64,000 bases of DNA. Origin: Flammeovirgaceae bacterium UBA2366. GTDB lineage: Bacteria; Bacteroidota; Bacteroidia; Cytophagales; Cyclobacteriaceae. Below are positions 47,124-56,047 of this stretch, one piece after another (position 1 is the first letter of the stretch; every line of letters begins with the position of its first letter). The notes under the pieces were generated by a model. That model searched no databases, was not told the DNA's origin, and saw only the letters and a program-made list of their open reading frames with translations. The DNA is taken from the NCBI GenBank assembly GCA_002344065.1, contig DDTK01000001.1, positions 190,621 through 254,620 on the forward strand. The letters run 5' to 3'. The position numbers and the translations under genes are program-made.

Positions 47124-49298
47124 ATGCAAAAATTAAAATCCCTAACGCTAACGCTTTTTGGTACACTACTCTGGTTTGCTGCCTGTACCCCAGCCGAAAA
47201 ACAGGTAAGCTTGCCCGATGTGGCACCACCCGTTGCCACCATCATACCGCATGAGCTCACCAGCAAGCACGGGGATGTTCGCACCGACAATTATTACTGG
47301 TTGAAAAATCGCGAAGACTCCACCGTGATCAATTACCTCACAGCCGAAAACAATTACCTCGACACCATGATGGCGCACACCAATGATTTTCAGGAGGCCT
47401 TGTTTAATGAAATGCGCGGCCGTATTAAGGAAGATGATTCTTCAGTGCCCTACAAACTTGATAATTACTATTACTACACACGGTTTGTTACCGGTGGCGA
47501 ATACCCGATCTATTGCCGCAAAAAAGGTTCAATGGATGCCCCTGAAGAAATTATTGCCGATGGTAACGAATTGGGCAAGGGGCAGTCGTTCTTTAGTTTC
47601 TTTACCTCTGTGAGTGTTGACCACAAACTGGTGGCCATTGTTATGGATACCGTGGGAAGAAATTTTTATACCGTTAAGTTCAAGGACCTTTCCTCTGGTA
47701 AAATGCTGACCGATAAAATTGCCAATACCCGTGGTGGTTATACCTGGACCAACGATAACAAAACAATTTACTATGCAGTACCCGATGAAAAAACATTACG
47801 CAATTACCAGATTAAACGACATGTATTGGGTACCGATACAACAGCTGATCCTGTTATCTATGAAGAAAAAGATCAAACCCTGGATGTGGGTATTGGTAAA
47901 ACCAAATCGAAAAAATATTTTATTATCTCTTCCGGTCGCACCGATGCTAATTTTTCACAATACATCAGTGCTGACAACCCAGGCAAGCCGGTAGTTATTG
48001 AACCTCTTCAGGATAATGTGCAATACAGTGTTGATCATGCGAGTGGCGACAAGTTTTATATTTATACCAATCTTGATGCTACCAACTACCGCCTGGTGGA
48101 AGCGCCCATCAATACCCCTGGCAAAACAAACTGGAAAGATCTGATCGCACACCGCGAAGATGTTTATCTGCAGGATGTGGATTACTTCAAAGATTACCTG
48201 GCACTGGAAGAAATGAAAGCAGGCCTTGCTTCCATCCGCTTAATTAAATGGGCCGATAAATCAGAACACACCATCGACTTTGGCGAATCGGCTTATTATG
48301 CAGGCATTGGTTACAATCCGGATTTCAACACCAATTTGATCCGGTTTAACTACCAATCCATGACCACGCCCAACTCCACGTTCGATTACAATATGGACAC
48401 CCGTGAAAAAGAATTGAAAAAGGAACAAGAAGTGCTGGGTGGGTTTGTTAAAAATAACTATGCCACCGAACGCGTGATGGTGAAAGCACGCGATGGAGAG
48501 GAAGTTCCGGTATCAATAGTATACCGTAAAGATGCTTTTAAGAAAGATGGCACTTCACCCGGTTGGATTTACGGCTACGGTTCGTATGGCGCCTCTATGT
48601 ACCCAACCTTCAGCGTTGCCCGAATCAGCTTACTGGACAGGGGGTTTGTTTATGCCATTGCTCATATTCGCGGTGGAAAAGAAATGGGTGGTGCGTGGCA
48701 CGATGACGGTAAAATGCTGAACAAGAAAAATACGTTTACCGATTTCATCGACTGCTCAGATTGGTTGATTCAAAACAAGTACGTTGCAAAAGATAAACTC
48801 TTTGCCTCGGGTGGTAGTGCCGGTGGCCTGCTAATGGGTGCCGTGGTGAACATGCGGCCTGAATTATACCGCGGTGTTATCGCGGCCGTTCCTTTTGTGG
48901 ATGTAATAACTACTATGGAAGATGAAAGCATTCCCCTAACAACATTTGAATGGAAAGAGTGGGGCAACCCGAACATCAAAGAAGAATACGACTACATGCT
49001 CTCCTACTCCCCTTACGATAACGTAGAGAAAAAAGCTTACCCCAATTTGCTGGTCACCACTGGTCTGCATGACTCGCAGGTACAGTACTGGGAACCCGCC
49101 AAGTGGGTGGCCAAACTGCGCGCGATGAAAACCGATAACAACAAACTCTATTTATATACCAATATGGATGCCGGCCACGGTGGCGCCAGCGGCCGTTTCA
49201 GAAGGCTACGCGAAACTGCGCGAGAGTATACGTTTGTATTCGATATCCTCGGTATGAAGGAGGTGATTGAAACAAAGCCGAAGGTAGAGAAGTTGTAA
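47124..49298 (+). CDS. prolyl oligopeptidase family serine peptidase (S9A), lipoprotein
   Basis: A 724-residue protease. A lipoprotein signal (GTLLWFAACT, Cys near 21) indicates an envelope location. The N-terminal part plus a seven-bladed propeller runs from about 30 to 430, followed by an alpha/beta-hydrolase domain. The catalytic Ser is in ASGGSAGGLLMG, the Asp in TGLHDSQVQYWEPAKW, and the His in DAGHGGASGR. The enzyme cleaves short peptides after proline. It is independent of the surrounding surface genes as far as sequence shows. A clear terminator follows at 49367. Confidence 0.93.
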   Translation: MQKLKSLTLTLFGTLLWFAACTPAEKQVSLPDVAPPVATIIPHELTSKHGDVRTDNYYWLKNREDSTVINYLTAENNYLDTMMAHTNDFQEALFNEMRGRIKEDDSSVPYKLDNYYYYTRFVTGGEYPIYCRKKGSMDAPEEIIADGNELGKGQSFFSFFTSVSVDHKLVAIVMDTVGRNFYTVKFKDLSSGKMLTDKIANTRGGYTWTNDNKTIYYAVPDEKTLRNYQIKRHVLGTDTTADPVIYEEKDQTLDVGIGKTKSKKYFIISSGRTDANFSQYISADNPGKPVVIEPLQDNVQYSVDHASGDKFYIYTNLDATNYRLVEAPINTPGKTNWKDLIAHREDVYLQDVDYFKDYLALEEMKAGLASIRLIKWADKSEHTIDFGESAYYAGIGYNPDFNTNLIRFNYQSMTTPNSTFDYNMDTREKELKKEQEVLGGFVKNNYATERVMVKARDGEEVPVSIVYRKDAFKKDGTSPGWIYGYGSYGASMYPTFSVARISLLDRGFVYAIAHIRGGKEMGGAWHDDGKMLNKKNTFTDFIDCSDWLIQNKYVAKDKLFASGGSAGGLLMGAVVNMRPELYRGVIAAVPFVDVITTMEDESIPLTTFEWKEWGNPNIKEEYDYMLSYSPYDNVEKKAYPNLLVTTGLHDSQVQYWEPAKWVAKLRAMKTDNNKLYLYTNMDAGHGGASGRFRRLRETAREYTFVFDILGMKEVIETKPKVEKL

Positions 49299-49366
49299 TA
49301 TCATTGCCATGGCTTGAGTCGACACAGACCACGTAAAGGAAAATTCAAACTAAAACCTCCAACACC

Positions 49367-49407
49367 AAAACCTCCGGGTTAATATCCTGGAGGTTTTTAT
49401 TTTTTTT
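49367..49407 (+). terminator. intrinsic terminator after the S9 peptidase gene
   Basis: AAAACCTCCGGG pairs with the return arm CCTGGAGGTTTT, with one G-T pair, around the loop TTAATAT; a long T-rich run follows to 49407. It is a textbook Rho-independent terminator, 68 bases after the stop. Confidence 0.9.
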
Positions 49408-49469
49408 ACGCCATTCATCAATTTTATCAAAAATTACTTTCTACATTCGGTATCCTAAAATCTAAAACC

Positions 49470-49958
49470 ATGAAAAAGACTCTTTTAATTATTAGCGTGA
49501 TTACACTTGTAGTAACCAGTTGTAATTTTTCGGCTGGCACCAAAGCCGATCTTGTTTCCGGGCTTTCTTCATCCTGGAATGGCTTAAGTGCTGAAACCAT
49601 CTATTTTGTTGATCAGGAGGATCAATCCATTGCCAACAAACAGGTTTCGTGGAATACCGAATGTTCCTTTGTATTCGAGGGCATCAGCAATTACACCTTA
49701 AAAGATGGCAATGCCTTTCCGGGCATCACCTTAACAGTAACCGATCCTTCAGGAGCAGAAGTGGTTGCCTTTGATGATATGCTGGCCAGCTACACAGAAG
49801 GTGTATCACCCACCGATGCAGGCGTACTGCGTGCCACCCTTACCGTAGGCGATCCGATGAAAGTTGGCGAAACCTATACGGTAACGGCAAGGGTATTCGA
49901 TAAGCAAAATGCAGAAGCAGAAATTGTAAGTAAAGTTTCTGTTAAAGTGGTTGAGTAG
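49470..49958 (+). CDS. lipoprotein, unknown function
   Basis: A 162-residue protein with a lipoprotein signal (ITLVVTSC, Cys near 19). The rest looks like a beta-sandwich (NKQVSWNTECSFVFEGISNY, PGITLTVTDPSGAEVVAFDD). I do not recognise the family. It is a single gene between two terminators, convergent with the secreted protein gene at 50008. It is probably attached to the outer membrane or the periplasmic face of the inner membrane. Confidence 0.75.
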   Translation: MKKTLLIISVITLVVTSCNFSAGTKADLVSGLSSSWNGLSAETIYFVDQEDQSIANKQVSWNTECSFVFEGISNYTLKDGNAFPGITLTVTDPSGAEVVAFDDMLASYTEGVSPTDAGVLRATLTVGDPMKVGETYTVTARVFDKQNAEAEIVSKVSVKVVE

Positions 49959-49970
49959 CATTGTCGTTAT

Positions 49971-50000
49971 TCTCTGGTCTGTGTCAGCACAGACCAGAGA
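49971..50000. terminator. bidirectional terminator hairpin
   Basis: A perfect 13-base stem (49971-49983 with 49988-50000), arm TCTCTGGTCTGTG, around the four-base loop TCAG. It sits 12 bases after the stop of the lipoprotein gene and 7 bases from the stop of the convergent gene, so it can serve both. Confidence 0.85.
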
Positions 50001-50007
50001 TAAATTC

Positions 50008-51420
50008 TTACTCTTTAACCAAACTAAACCGGCTTCCACTATACTGCATATCCTGCAGGTTAAGTATTCGCCCGCCCCGCACAGCCTCAAACCATGCATG
50101 ATACTTACTGGTTTTTCCTTCCCAACGGTTGGGTAAAATAATTTCCCAGTTAGACACGGTGGCCTTTCCTTTATATTCCTGCGAATAGGTTGACATAGAG
50201 CCCACCATGCCCGAAGCACCCTGGTGCTTGCTTGCATAATCTCCGTTGGCAAAAAATTCAAACTTATCGCTCATAGCAACGGCACCCATGCCTGCATACG
50301 CACCGGTGTAAGCATTGTAATAATTGGCAGCAGCACTGCCCCCGCCACTCCATTTACCTACAATGTCGTTTAACGCAACGGCAAACCTGTTGTACCGGCT
50401 CATGCCCGGCAATTCAGAATCAAATTCTTTCTCTGCATTCGGGAAGGTCTTTCGCAAGGTGGCTTCTTCGGGCATCACCGCCACCACCGGAAACATGTTG
50501 CCATTAGAAGAGGTGACAAACATGGCCAGGAAGCAGTTCTTACCAGTTTTGGTATCAATGGCGGTACCTTCAATATAAGGAGCCTGAAATGATGAAATGA
50601 CTTCACCATGATCGCGGTATTGTTTGGTAAGAATGCGAAACTCTTTGACCAGATAATTATCCCAGTAAAAATCCCTTCCGGCATGGCGCGAAGCATCATT
50701 GTATGAAATAGGATAATACAGGTGAACCCTGCTTGCGCCTTTCGTTACAACCACTTTGTCATCTTCGATGGTAGAAACCCAACCATCATCCCAGTTGGTT
50801 ACCGAAAAGGTAAAGCTGGAGGTTCTGACGGGTTGAACTGTTGACTGGTTGTTAGGTGATGATGTTGCTTGAGTTTGTTGACTGAACGTTGCTGTTGTTG
50901 AGGAAGTATTTTGTTGAACAGGAGGCAAGGTTGTTTTTGTAGCAGGTTGCTGTTGGTTTGCAGGCTGATTAGAAACAACTGGTAAGGAATTTTCCAAAGC
51001 GGGCACACCTTCCAGCTTACCAAAATACAACTCTGGGTTTTTGAGGTTAGAAAACCAGTACATAAAATAGTATTGTCCTTGTTTAACCAGCCAGGCATAC
51101 TCGGGCCGCTCATCCAGCGGTCTGATTTCCCATCCTTTCGAATTCAAAGATACTCTGATGGCATCGGTATGATTAGTACCGGGAGGGAGTTTGAACACCT
51201 CTGCATCGCTTACCGTAACGTTGAATTTTTTCGTCTCCCCTTCCAGGAAAGTTGACACCAACGAAACATTGAACAGCCGTTTATCCTGCCGTGTACCGGC
51301 CGGAAGGTCAATGCCCGTATAGGCAGAGTTGGAAACAGGAAACACGTTTTTTTGAGCAAAAACCGAAACTGACAACAGCAGGGATAGTATCAGGTTGAGT
51401 TTTTTACTTGCCATAACCAT
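50008..51420 (-). CDS. secreted DDGWVS-type protein with lipocalin-like C-terminal domain (paralogue of 62682)
   Basis: A 470-residue exported protein. The signal peptide ends at SVFAQ. An N-terminal domain (GIDLPAGTRQDKRLFN) is followed by a Gln/Thr/Pro-rich linker (about 150-200). A central domain opens WDDGWVSTIEDDKVVV, and the C-terminal domain (GKWSGGGSAAANYYNAYTGA, FEFFANGDYAS) is lipocalin-like. The same blocks occur in order in the gene at 62682, which is therefore a paralogue. The family is unknown to me. It is divergent from HTCS 2 and has a repeat site 51 bases before its start, so it is a likely target. ATG 51414 is an alternative start. Confidence 0.8.
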   Translation of the reverse strand: MVMASKKLNLILSLLLSVSVFAQKNVFPVSNSAYTGIDLPAGTRQDKRLFNVSLVSTFLEGETKKFNVTVSDAEVFKLPPGTNHTDAIRVSLNSKGWEIRPLDERPEYAWLVKQGQYYFMYWFSNLKNPELYFGKLEGVPALENSLPVVSNQPANQQQPATKTTLPPVQQNTSSTTATFSQQTQATSSPNNQSTVQPVRTSSFTFSVTNWDDGWVSTIEDDKVVVTKGASRVHLYYPISYNDASRHAGRDFYWDNYLVKEFRILTKQYRDHGEVISSFQAPYIEGTAIDTKTGKNCFLAMFVTSSNGNMFPVVAVMPEEATLRKTFPNAEKEFDSELPGMSRYNRFAVALNDIVGKWSGGGSAAANYYNAYTGAYAGMGAVAMSDKFEFFANGDYASKHQGASGMVGSMSTYSQEYKGKATVSNWEIILPNRWEGKTSKYHAWFEAVRGGRILNLQDMQYSGSRFSLVKE

Positions 51421-51471
51421 TCTCTTTTATTTAAACGATTCCCAAATTTCGAAACCTGAGCGAAATTCCAC

Positions 51472-51500
51472 CTAACGCATTAGTGGCATTGGTTAACGGT
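51472..51500 (-). promoter_or_regulatory. 21-bp-spaced direct repeat (HTCS 2 site candidate), copy A
   Basis: On the minus strand ACCGTTA (from 51500) and TGCGTTA are 21 bases apart, with CAATG and CAC in the spacer. It aligns with 55604-55632. It lies 51 bases before the start of the divergent gene at 51420 and about 60 bases before the HTCS start. Confidence 0.5.
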
Positions 51501-51561
51501 TATGTTGTATTATAAAAAAAGTTGATTTCTGAGTACATTGGTGGTGTTAATTAAGTTTTGC

Positions 51562-54500
51562 ATGGCGTGGGGGCGTTTTTTACAATGGTGTCTACTGGTG
51601 CTGCCCGGCCAGGTGTTTTGGTTTTCCGCACAAGCCCAACCGTCCCTTGCCCAACACCTTACCTTTCCTACGGGCACCATATATGAAATCCTTCGCGATA
51701 GCAAAGGGTTTGTGTGGTTTGCTGCCTCCTCAGGGCTCTATCGATATGATGGCTACACTACCGTTGTGTACAAGCATGATCCGGAAAATTCAAATTCTTT
51801 AAGCGACTCGTTTATCACCGCCTTGCAGGAAGATCATGACGGAAATTTGTGGGTAGGTACCCTGAATGGCGGGCTTAATAAATTTATACCAGCCACCAAC
51901 ACCGTTATCCGCATGAACAAGTCATCACCGGATAAAATTGGCATTCGGGTCAAATCAATGACCGACATCGAAGTAGATGAAACCGGAAACATTTGGGTGA
52001 TAGCAGGAAAGGTTTATAAAATAAATCCTGTTACACTGGTAATTGATAGCCTTTCGCCTGCACTGCCACCGAACTTTGAAATTGCCAAGATTTTCTTTGG
52101 CAGCAACGGCACATTGTGGGTGGGCTCTAATGGCGATGGATTTGGTGTGCTCGATAAATCAACCGGGCAATTTGAAATTTACCGGGTTGCCAACCCAGAC
52201 GCTGCTATTGCGACACGGGCCAATGTAATACGCGCAATAAAGGAAGATGAACATAGCACCCTCTGGCTCGCCACCTATGGAGGCCTGGTGCAGTTCAATC
52301 CTGCTACAAAAAGCATCCGGCATTGGGTTAATAAACCAGATGACCCTTCCAGCCTACGGCATAATTCGTTATGGAATATTTATCCTGACAAACACGGAAA
52401 AATCTGGATCGCTTCTTGGGGAGGAGGAGTGAGTTATTATGATGTAAACCTGGAACAATTTGAAAACAACAAGTTCAAACCAGGAGGTCTGTTCGGAATC
52501 AACAGCAATGAAATACGTTCTTTCTTTGCCGACTATGATGGAACGTTTTGGTTTGGAACAAATGGCAATGGCATTTACAAACTTAAGCCAATTGAAGCAT
52601 TGGCTGTAATTCCCGGTTCGGGGCAATTGAAACAACCGTTTCGGACAGTTATTGCGGGCAGGCGTTATCTCTACTTTCTTTCCGATCAGCACGGATTAAT
52701 GGCATATTCGGAAAATGAAGGTTTAGCATTCACCCTGCCACCGTTCCGTGACCGAAAACCAAACGGGCTGGGCGGCAACTACGTTTCATGGGTTACTGAA
52801 CGCGATGATGGAAAGATTTTTATAGGAACGGACTTTGGTATTACCGAGTATGACCCCGAAAGAAAAAAAGCAAATTACTATTTCAATATACCGGGTGATA
52901 ATACCAGCCTTAGTCACAATTCTGTTAATTCTGTTTTTGTTGATTCGAAAAACAGATTTTGGGCCGCCACTCCGTTCGATCTTAATTTATTTATACCGGA
53001 CACACGGCAGTTCTTTAAGTTCCGTAAGCCGGAGTTTTTTCAGAAAAGCATTCTGCAGTTTTTAGAAACCGAAGAAGGATTATGGATTGGAACGGCAACA
53101 GGCGGCCTGATTCTGTTCAACCCGGAGAAAGACAGCATTCAACAAAGCTTTCAACAAAAAGCAGGTGGTGAAGGATTAAGCAACAATTACATCAATACAT
53201 TATACAGAGATCATAAAAACCACATCTGGATTGGTACTAGCCAGGGATTGAACCGCTATAATCCAAAAACTAAAACAGTTGAGCGCATTCATACTTCCAC
53301 CAGCATGGATGCAAGCGCGATCAACAACATTGTTTCCGGAGCAGGCGATGAGATTTTAATTCAATCAGGTAACGGACTTTTCAGTTGTTTATGGAGGGAT
53401 GGAGACTCTGAACTAGTATTCAACAGGTTGCCATCACCAATTCCAACAACAGAAGTTCCCGTTATGGGTGTAAAAAATAAAGACTATAACCTGGTTATAG
53501 CCGATCAGGTTTATCGTTTACCCTATACTGCTTATGTTCCATCAACAACAGCAGCACCGGTTGTTATTACACAATTTGCCATTGATCCAAACAATAGTAA
53601 CCCGCTTGATTCTGCCGAATTGAGTATCGATCCGGCTCACCGAAAAAGTATTACGTTAGGTTACGATCAAAACCTTTTTTCCATTGAGTTCTCCTTGCTT
53701 GATTTTACCGATTCTAAAAACAACGAATACGCCTACATGCTGGAAAATTTTGACAACACCTGGACGTACAGTGGCACGCGCAGGTTTGTAACGTACACCA
53801 ATATCAGTCCGGGCACGTACGTATTTCGTGCAAAAGGAAAAGGACACAACGGGGTATGGAATGAAGAAGGTGCCTCCATGATTATTACCATTCTTCCGCC
53901 ACCGTGGAAAACCTGGTGGGCATTTACCGGCTACGGGCTGATATTTATCGGATTGTTGTGGCTTGCACGAAAGAACATCGTTAACCGTGAACGCCTGAAA
54001 GCACAAGTGGCGTTGGAGCAAAAAGAAAAACAAACCTTGCGGGAACTGGACCATCTGAAAACAAAATTTTTCTCCAACATCACACACGAATTTCGAACAC
54101 CCTTAACCTTAATACAAGGACCGGCCGATCACCTACTGGAAAAGACCACCGATAAAGAGGCCACTCAACATCTTAACCTGATCAAATCAAATGCTCAGCG
54201 CTTACTAAAACTGATCAATCAGTTACTCGACCTGGCGAAACTTGATGCTAAAGAAGCTAAACTGGATGTAAAACCATTGAACCTTGCTTCGTTGTGCCGT
54301 TCAACGATGGCGCAATTCACCAGTCTTGCCGAATCACGTAACATTACTTTTCAATGGCAGCTAACTGAACCTATACCAAACGTGCAGGGTGATGTGGAGA
54401 AAATTGAAACTATCCTTATTAACCTCATTTCAAACGCCATGAAGTTCACTTCATCAGGCGGACAGGTGAAGGTATCTGCAACTTTTGAGGATAGCAAATT

Positions 54501-55584
54501 CTACTTCCGTGTGGAAGATACCGGTCGTGGTATTCCTGCCAACAAACTGCAACATATTTTCGACAGGTTTTATCAGGTTGAAGCATCAGACAGCAGTCAT
54601 GCAGAAGGCACCGGTATTGGCCTGGCTTTAGTAAAAGAGTATGTCGAGTTGATGAGGGGAATTATCCATGTGGAAAGTAATCCAGGAAAAGGTACGGTAT
54701 TTACTGTTACGTTACCTCTCCAACCGGTAACAATACTGGCAGAAACTGATACCGAAGAACACAACACGCCAATTATTCAGCAGGAAGCAAACGAAACCAA
54801 TGGTGCAGCACACCTTCCGAGTCTCTTATTGGTGGAAGACAATGAAGACATCCGTACTTTAATAAAAAGCTGTTTGGGTGTGTCTTATCGATACAGCGAA
54901 GCGCGGCATGGAAAAGAGGGACTGGAAAAAGCCAGAACGGAAATTCCGGATATGATTATCAGCGACCTGATGATGCCCGAAATGGACGGACTTGAATTTT
55001 GTGAACGCATAAAAAAAGATCCAAACACCAACCATATCCCGTTTATCATGCTCACGGCCAAAGCTGCTGATGAGCACAAACTTACCGGTTTACAAACCGG
55101 TGCCGATGATTATCTGGTTAAGCCTTTCAATAAGCAAGAGTTGATTTATAAAGTACAAAACCTGGTGAAGCTTCGTGAAAAACTTCAGGAACACATTAAG
55201 GTTAACCTGCTTACCAAAGCCACCCCGGTAAAGGCCGTTTCGGCTTCCGAGCAATTTGTTATGAAAGCCAAAACATTTGTGGAGACCAACCTGGGCGATG
55301 CGTCACTTTCGGTTGAGCGATTGGCGGAGGAATTGAACCTGGGCCGTGAACAGTGTTACCGGAAAATCATGGCCCTTACCGGCCTGTCACCATCAGCGTT
55401 TATCCGAAAACTGAAACTGCAACGAGCGGCCCAACTTCTTGCCGCAAAAGCCGCCCCCGTTTCGCAGGTGGCCTACCAGGTAGGGTACGAAAACCTTTCC
55501 CATTTCAGCAAAGCCTTTAAAGAAGAGTTTGGCAAACTGCCCAGCGAGTATACCAACCCCTCTCCTGCAGGAGGGCAGGGGTGA
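51562..55584 (+). CDS. hybrid two-component system protein (HTCS 2), Reg_prop sensor
   Basis: A 1340-residue fusion protein. The signal peptide (FWFSAQAQ) is followed by two seven-bladed propellers made of Reg_prop repeats (about 35-690, for example DHDGNLWVGTLNGGLNKF, DHKNHIWIGTSQGLNRY). Then come a Y_Y_Y domain (about 700-780), one span (about 787-805), HisKA (NITHEFRTPLTL near 838), HATPase (DTGRGIPANKL), receiver (Asp in MIISDLMMPEMDG, near 1136), and AraC-type DNA binding (about 1235-1335). In gut Bacteroides this class senses oligosaccharides, but no polysaccharide-utilisation genes (SusC/SusD) are near here. The start is the ATG at 51562. Confidence 0.94.
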   Translation: MAWGRFLQWCLLVLPGQVFWFSAQAQPSLAQHLTFPTGTIYEILRDSKGFVWFAASSGLYRYDGYTTVVYKHDPENSNSLSDSFITALQEDHDGNLWVGTLNGGLNKFIPATNTVIRMNKSSPDKIGIRVKSMTDIEVDETGNIWVIAGKVYKINPVTLVIDSLSPALPPNFEIAKIFFGSNGTLWVGSNGDGFGVLDKSTGQFEIYRVANPDAAIATRANVIRAIKEDEHSTLWLATYGGLVQFNPATKSIRHWVNKPDDPSSLRHNSLWNIYPDKHGKIWIASWGGGVSYYDVNLEQFENNKFKPGGLFGINSNEIRSFFADYDGTFWFGTNGNGIYKLKPIEALAVIPGSGQLKQPFRTVIAGRRYLYFLSDQHGLMAYSENEGLAFTLPPFRDRKPNGLGGNYVSWVTERDDGKIFIGTDFGITEYDPERKKANYYFNIPGDNTSLSHNSVNSVFVDSKNRFWAATPFDLNLFIPDTRQFFKFRKPEFFQKSILQFLETEEGLWIGTATGGLILFNPEKDSIQQSFQQKAGGEGLSNNYINTLYRDHKNHIWIGTSQGLNRYNPKTKTVERIHTSTSMDASAINNIVSGAGDEILIQSGNGLFSCLWRDGDSELVFNRLPSPIPTTEVPVMGVKNKDYNLVIADQVYRLPYTAYVPSTTAAPVVITQFAIDPNNSNPLDSAELSIDPAHRKSITLGYDQNLFSIEFSLLDFTDSKNNEYAYMLENFDNTWTYSGTRRFVTYTNISPGTYVFRAKGKGHNGVWNEEGASMIITILPPPWKTWWAFTGYGLIFIGLLWLARKNIVNRERLKAQVALEQKEKQTLRELDHLKTKFFSNITHEFRTPLTLIQGPADHLLEKTTDKEATQHLNLIKSNAQRLLKLINQLLDLAKLDAKEAKLDVKPLNLASLCRSTMAQFTSLAESRNITFQWQLTEPIPNVQGDVEKIETILINLISNAMKFTSSGGQVKVSATFEDSKFYFRVEDTGRGIPANKLQHIFDRFYQVEASDSSHAEGTGIGLALVKEYVELMRGIIHVESNPGKGTVFTVTLPLQPVTILAETDTEEHNTPIIQQEANETNGAAHLPSLLLVEDNEDIRTLIKSCLGVSYRYSEARHGKEGLEKARTEIPDMIISDLMMPEMDGLEFCERIKKDPNTNHIPFIMLTAKAADEHKLTGLQTGADDYLVKPFNKQELIYKVQNLVKLREKLQEHIKVNLLTKATPVKAVSASEQFVMKAKTFVETNLGDASLSVERLAEELNLGREQCYRKIMALTGLSPSAFIRKLKLQRAAQLLAAKAAPVSQVAYQVGYENLSHFSKAFKEEFGKLPSEYTNPSPAGGQG

Positions 55585-55603
55585 GGTACCACAAAACAAC
55601 CAC

Positions 55604-55632
55604 ACCGTTAAGCAATGTCACATAACCATTAG
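55604..55632 (+). promoter_or_regulatory. 21-bp-spaced direct repeat (HTCS 2 site candidate), copy B
   Basis: ACCGTTA at 55604 and ACCATTA at 55625, 21 bases apart, with spacer AGCAATGTCACATA. It aligns with copy A at 51500-51472 and lies 53 bases before the ATG at 55686, almost the same distance as copy A from its target. Confidence 0.5.
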
Positions 55633-55685
55633 CACCAATTAAAGCGATAGGCTGAGCTTTGTTGCGTTGGTAAAAGACCAAAACC

Positions 55686-56036
55686 ATGCGCAAAAAGCTA
55701 CCCTTACTTCTAATCCTGGCCGGACTCCTAACCCTGATAGCCGGGGTTTTCATGATCTTCGATAACGATCAGAATACAGTTTCCCTGGCACAGTCTAACC
55801 TTACCAGTAAAACGCTAAACGTGCAGCCGCCCGCACAACCTGGAAACGAGCTCTTGATTGGTGCACTGATGATTACCGGTTTGGGATTAACCACATTCGG
55901 CTACTATGCTTTGCGAAAACAAAAACAAGCCTCCGCTAAAAACTCCATCACCTTTGATTTCTCAAAAACCGACCATCACAAACTGCGAGAAGTGGTTGGT
56001 ATTTGCCTGATCATAGGTAGCACCTTCCTTTCCTGA
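55686..56036 (+). CDS. small membrane protein, unknown function
   Basis: A 116-residue protein with two to three hydrophobic segments (LPLLLILAGLLTLIAGVFMI, then ELLIGALMITGLGLTTFGYY, and VVGICLIIGSTFLS at the C-terminus). There is a short periplasmic loop and a Lys-rich cytoplasmic stretch. The family is not recognised. It is the first gene after HTCS 2 and heads the run to the beta-helix and CHU_C genes, with an 11-base gap to the next gene. The start is the ATG at 55686. Confidence 0.7.
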   Translation: MRKKLPLLLILAGLLTLIAGVFMIFDNDQNTVSLAQSNLTSKTLNVQPPAQPGNELLIGALMITGLGLTTFGYYALRKQKQASAKNSITFDFSKTDHHKLREVVGICLIIGSTFLS

Positions 56037-56047
56037 TTAACACAACT

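Noticed and set aside
51562..55584. Polysaccharide-utilisation locus suggested by an HTCS with Reg_prop propellers
   Set aside because: No SusC, SusD or glycoside hydrolase gene is present in the window; the neighbours are surface and secretion genes.
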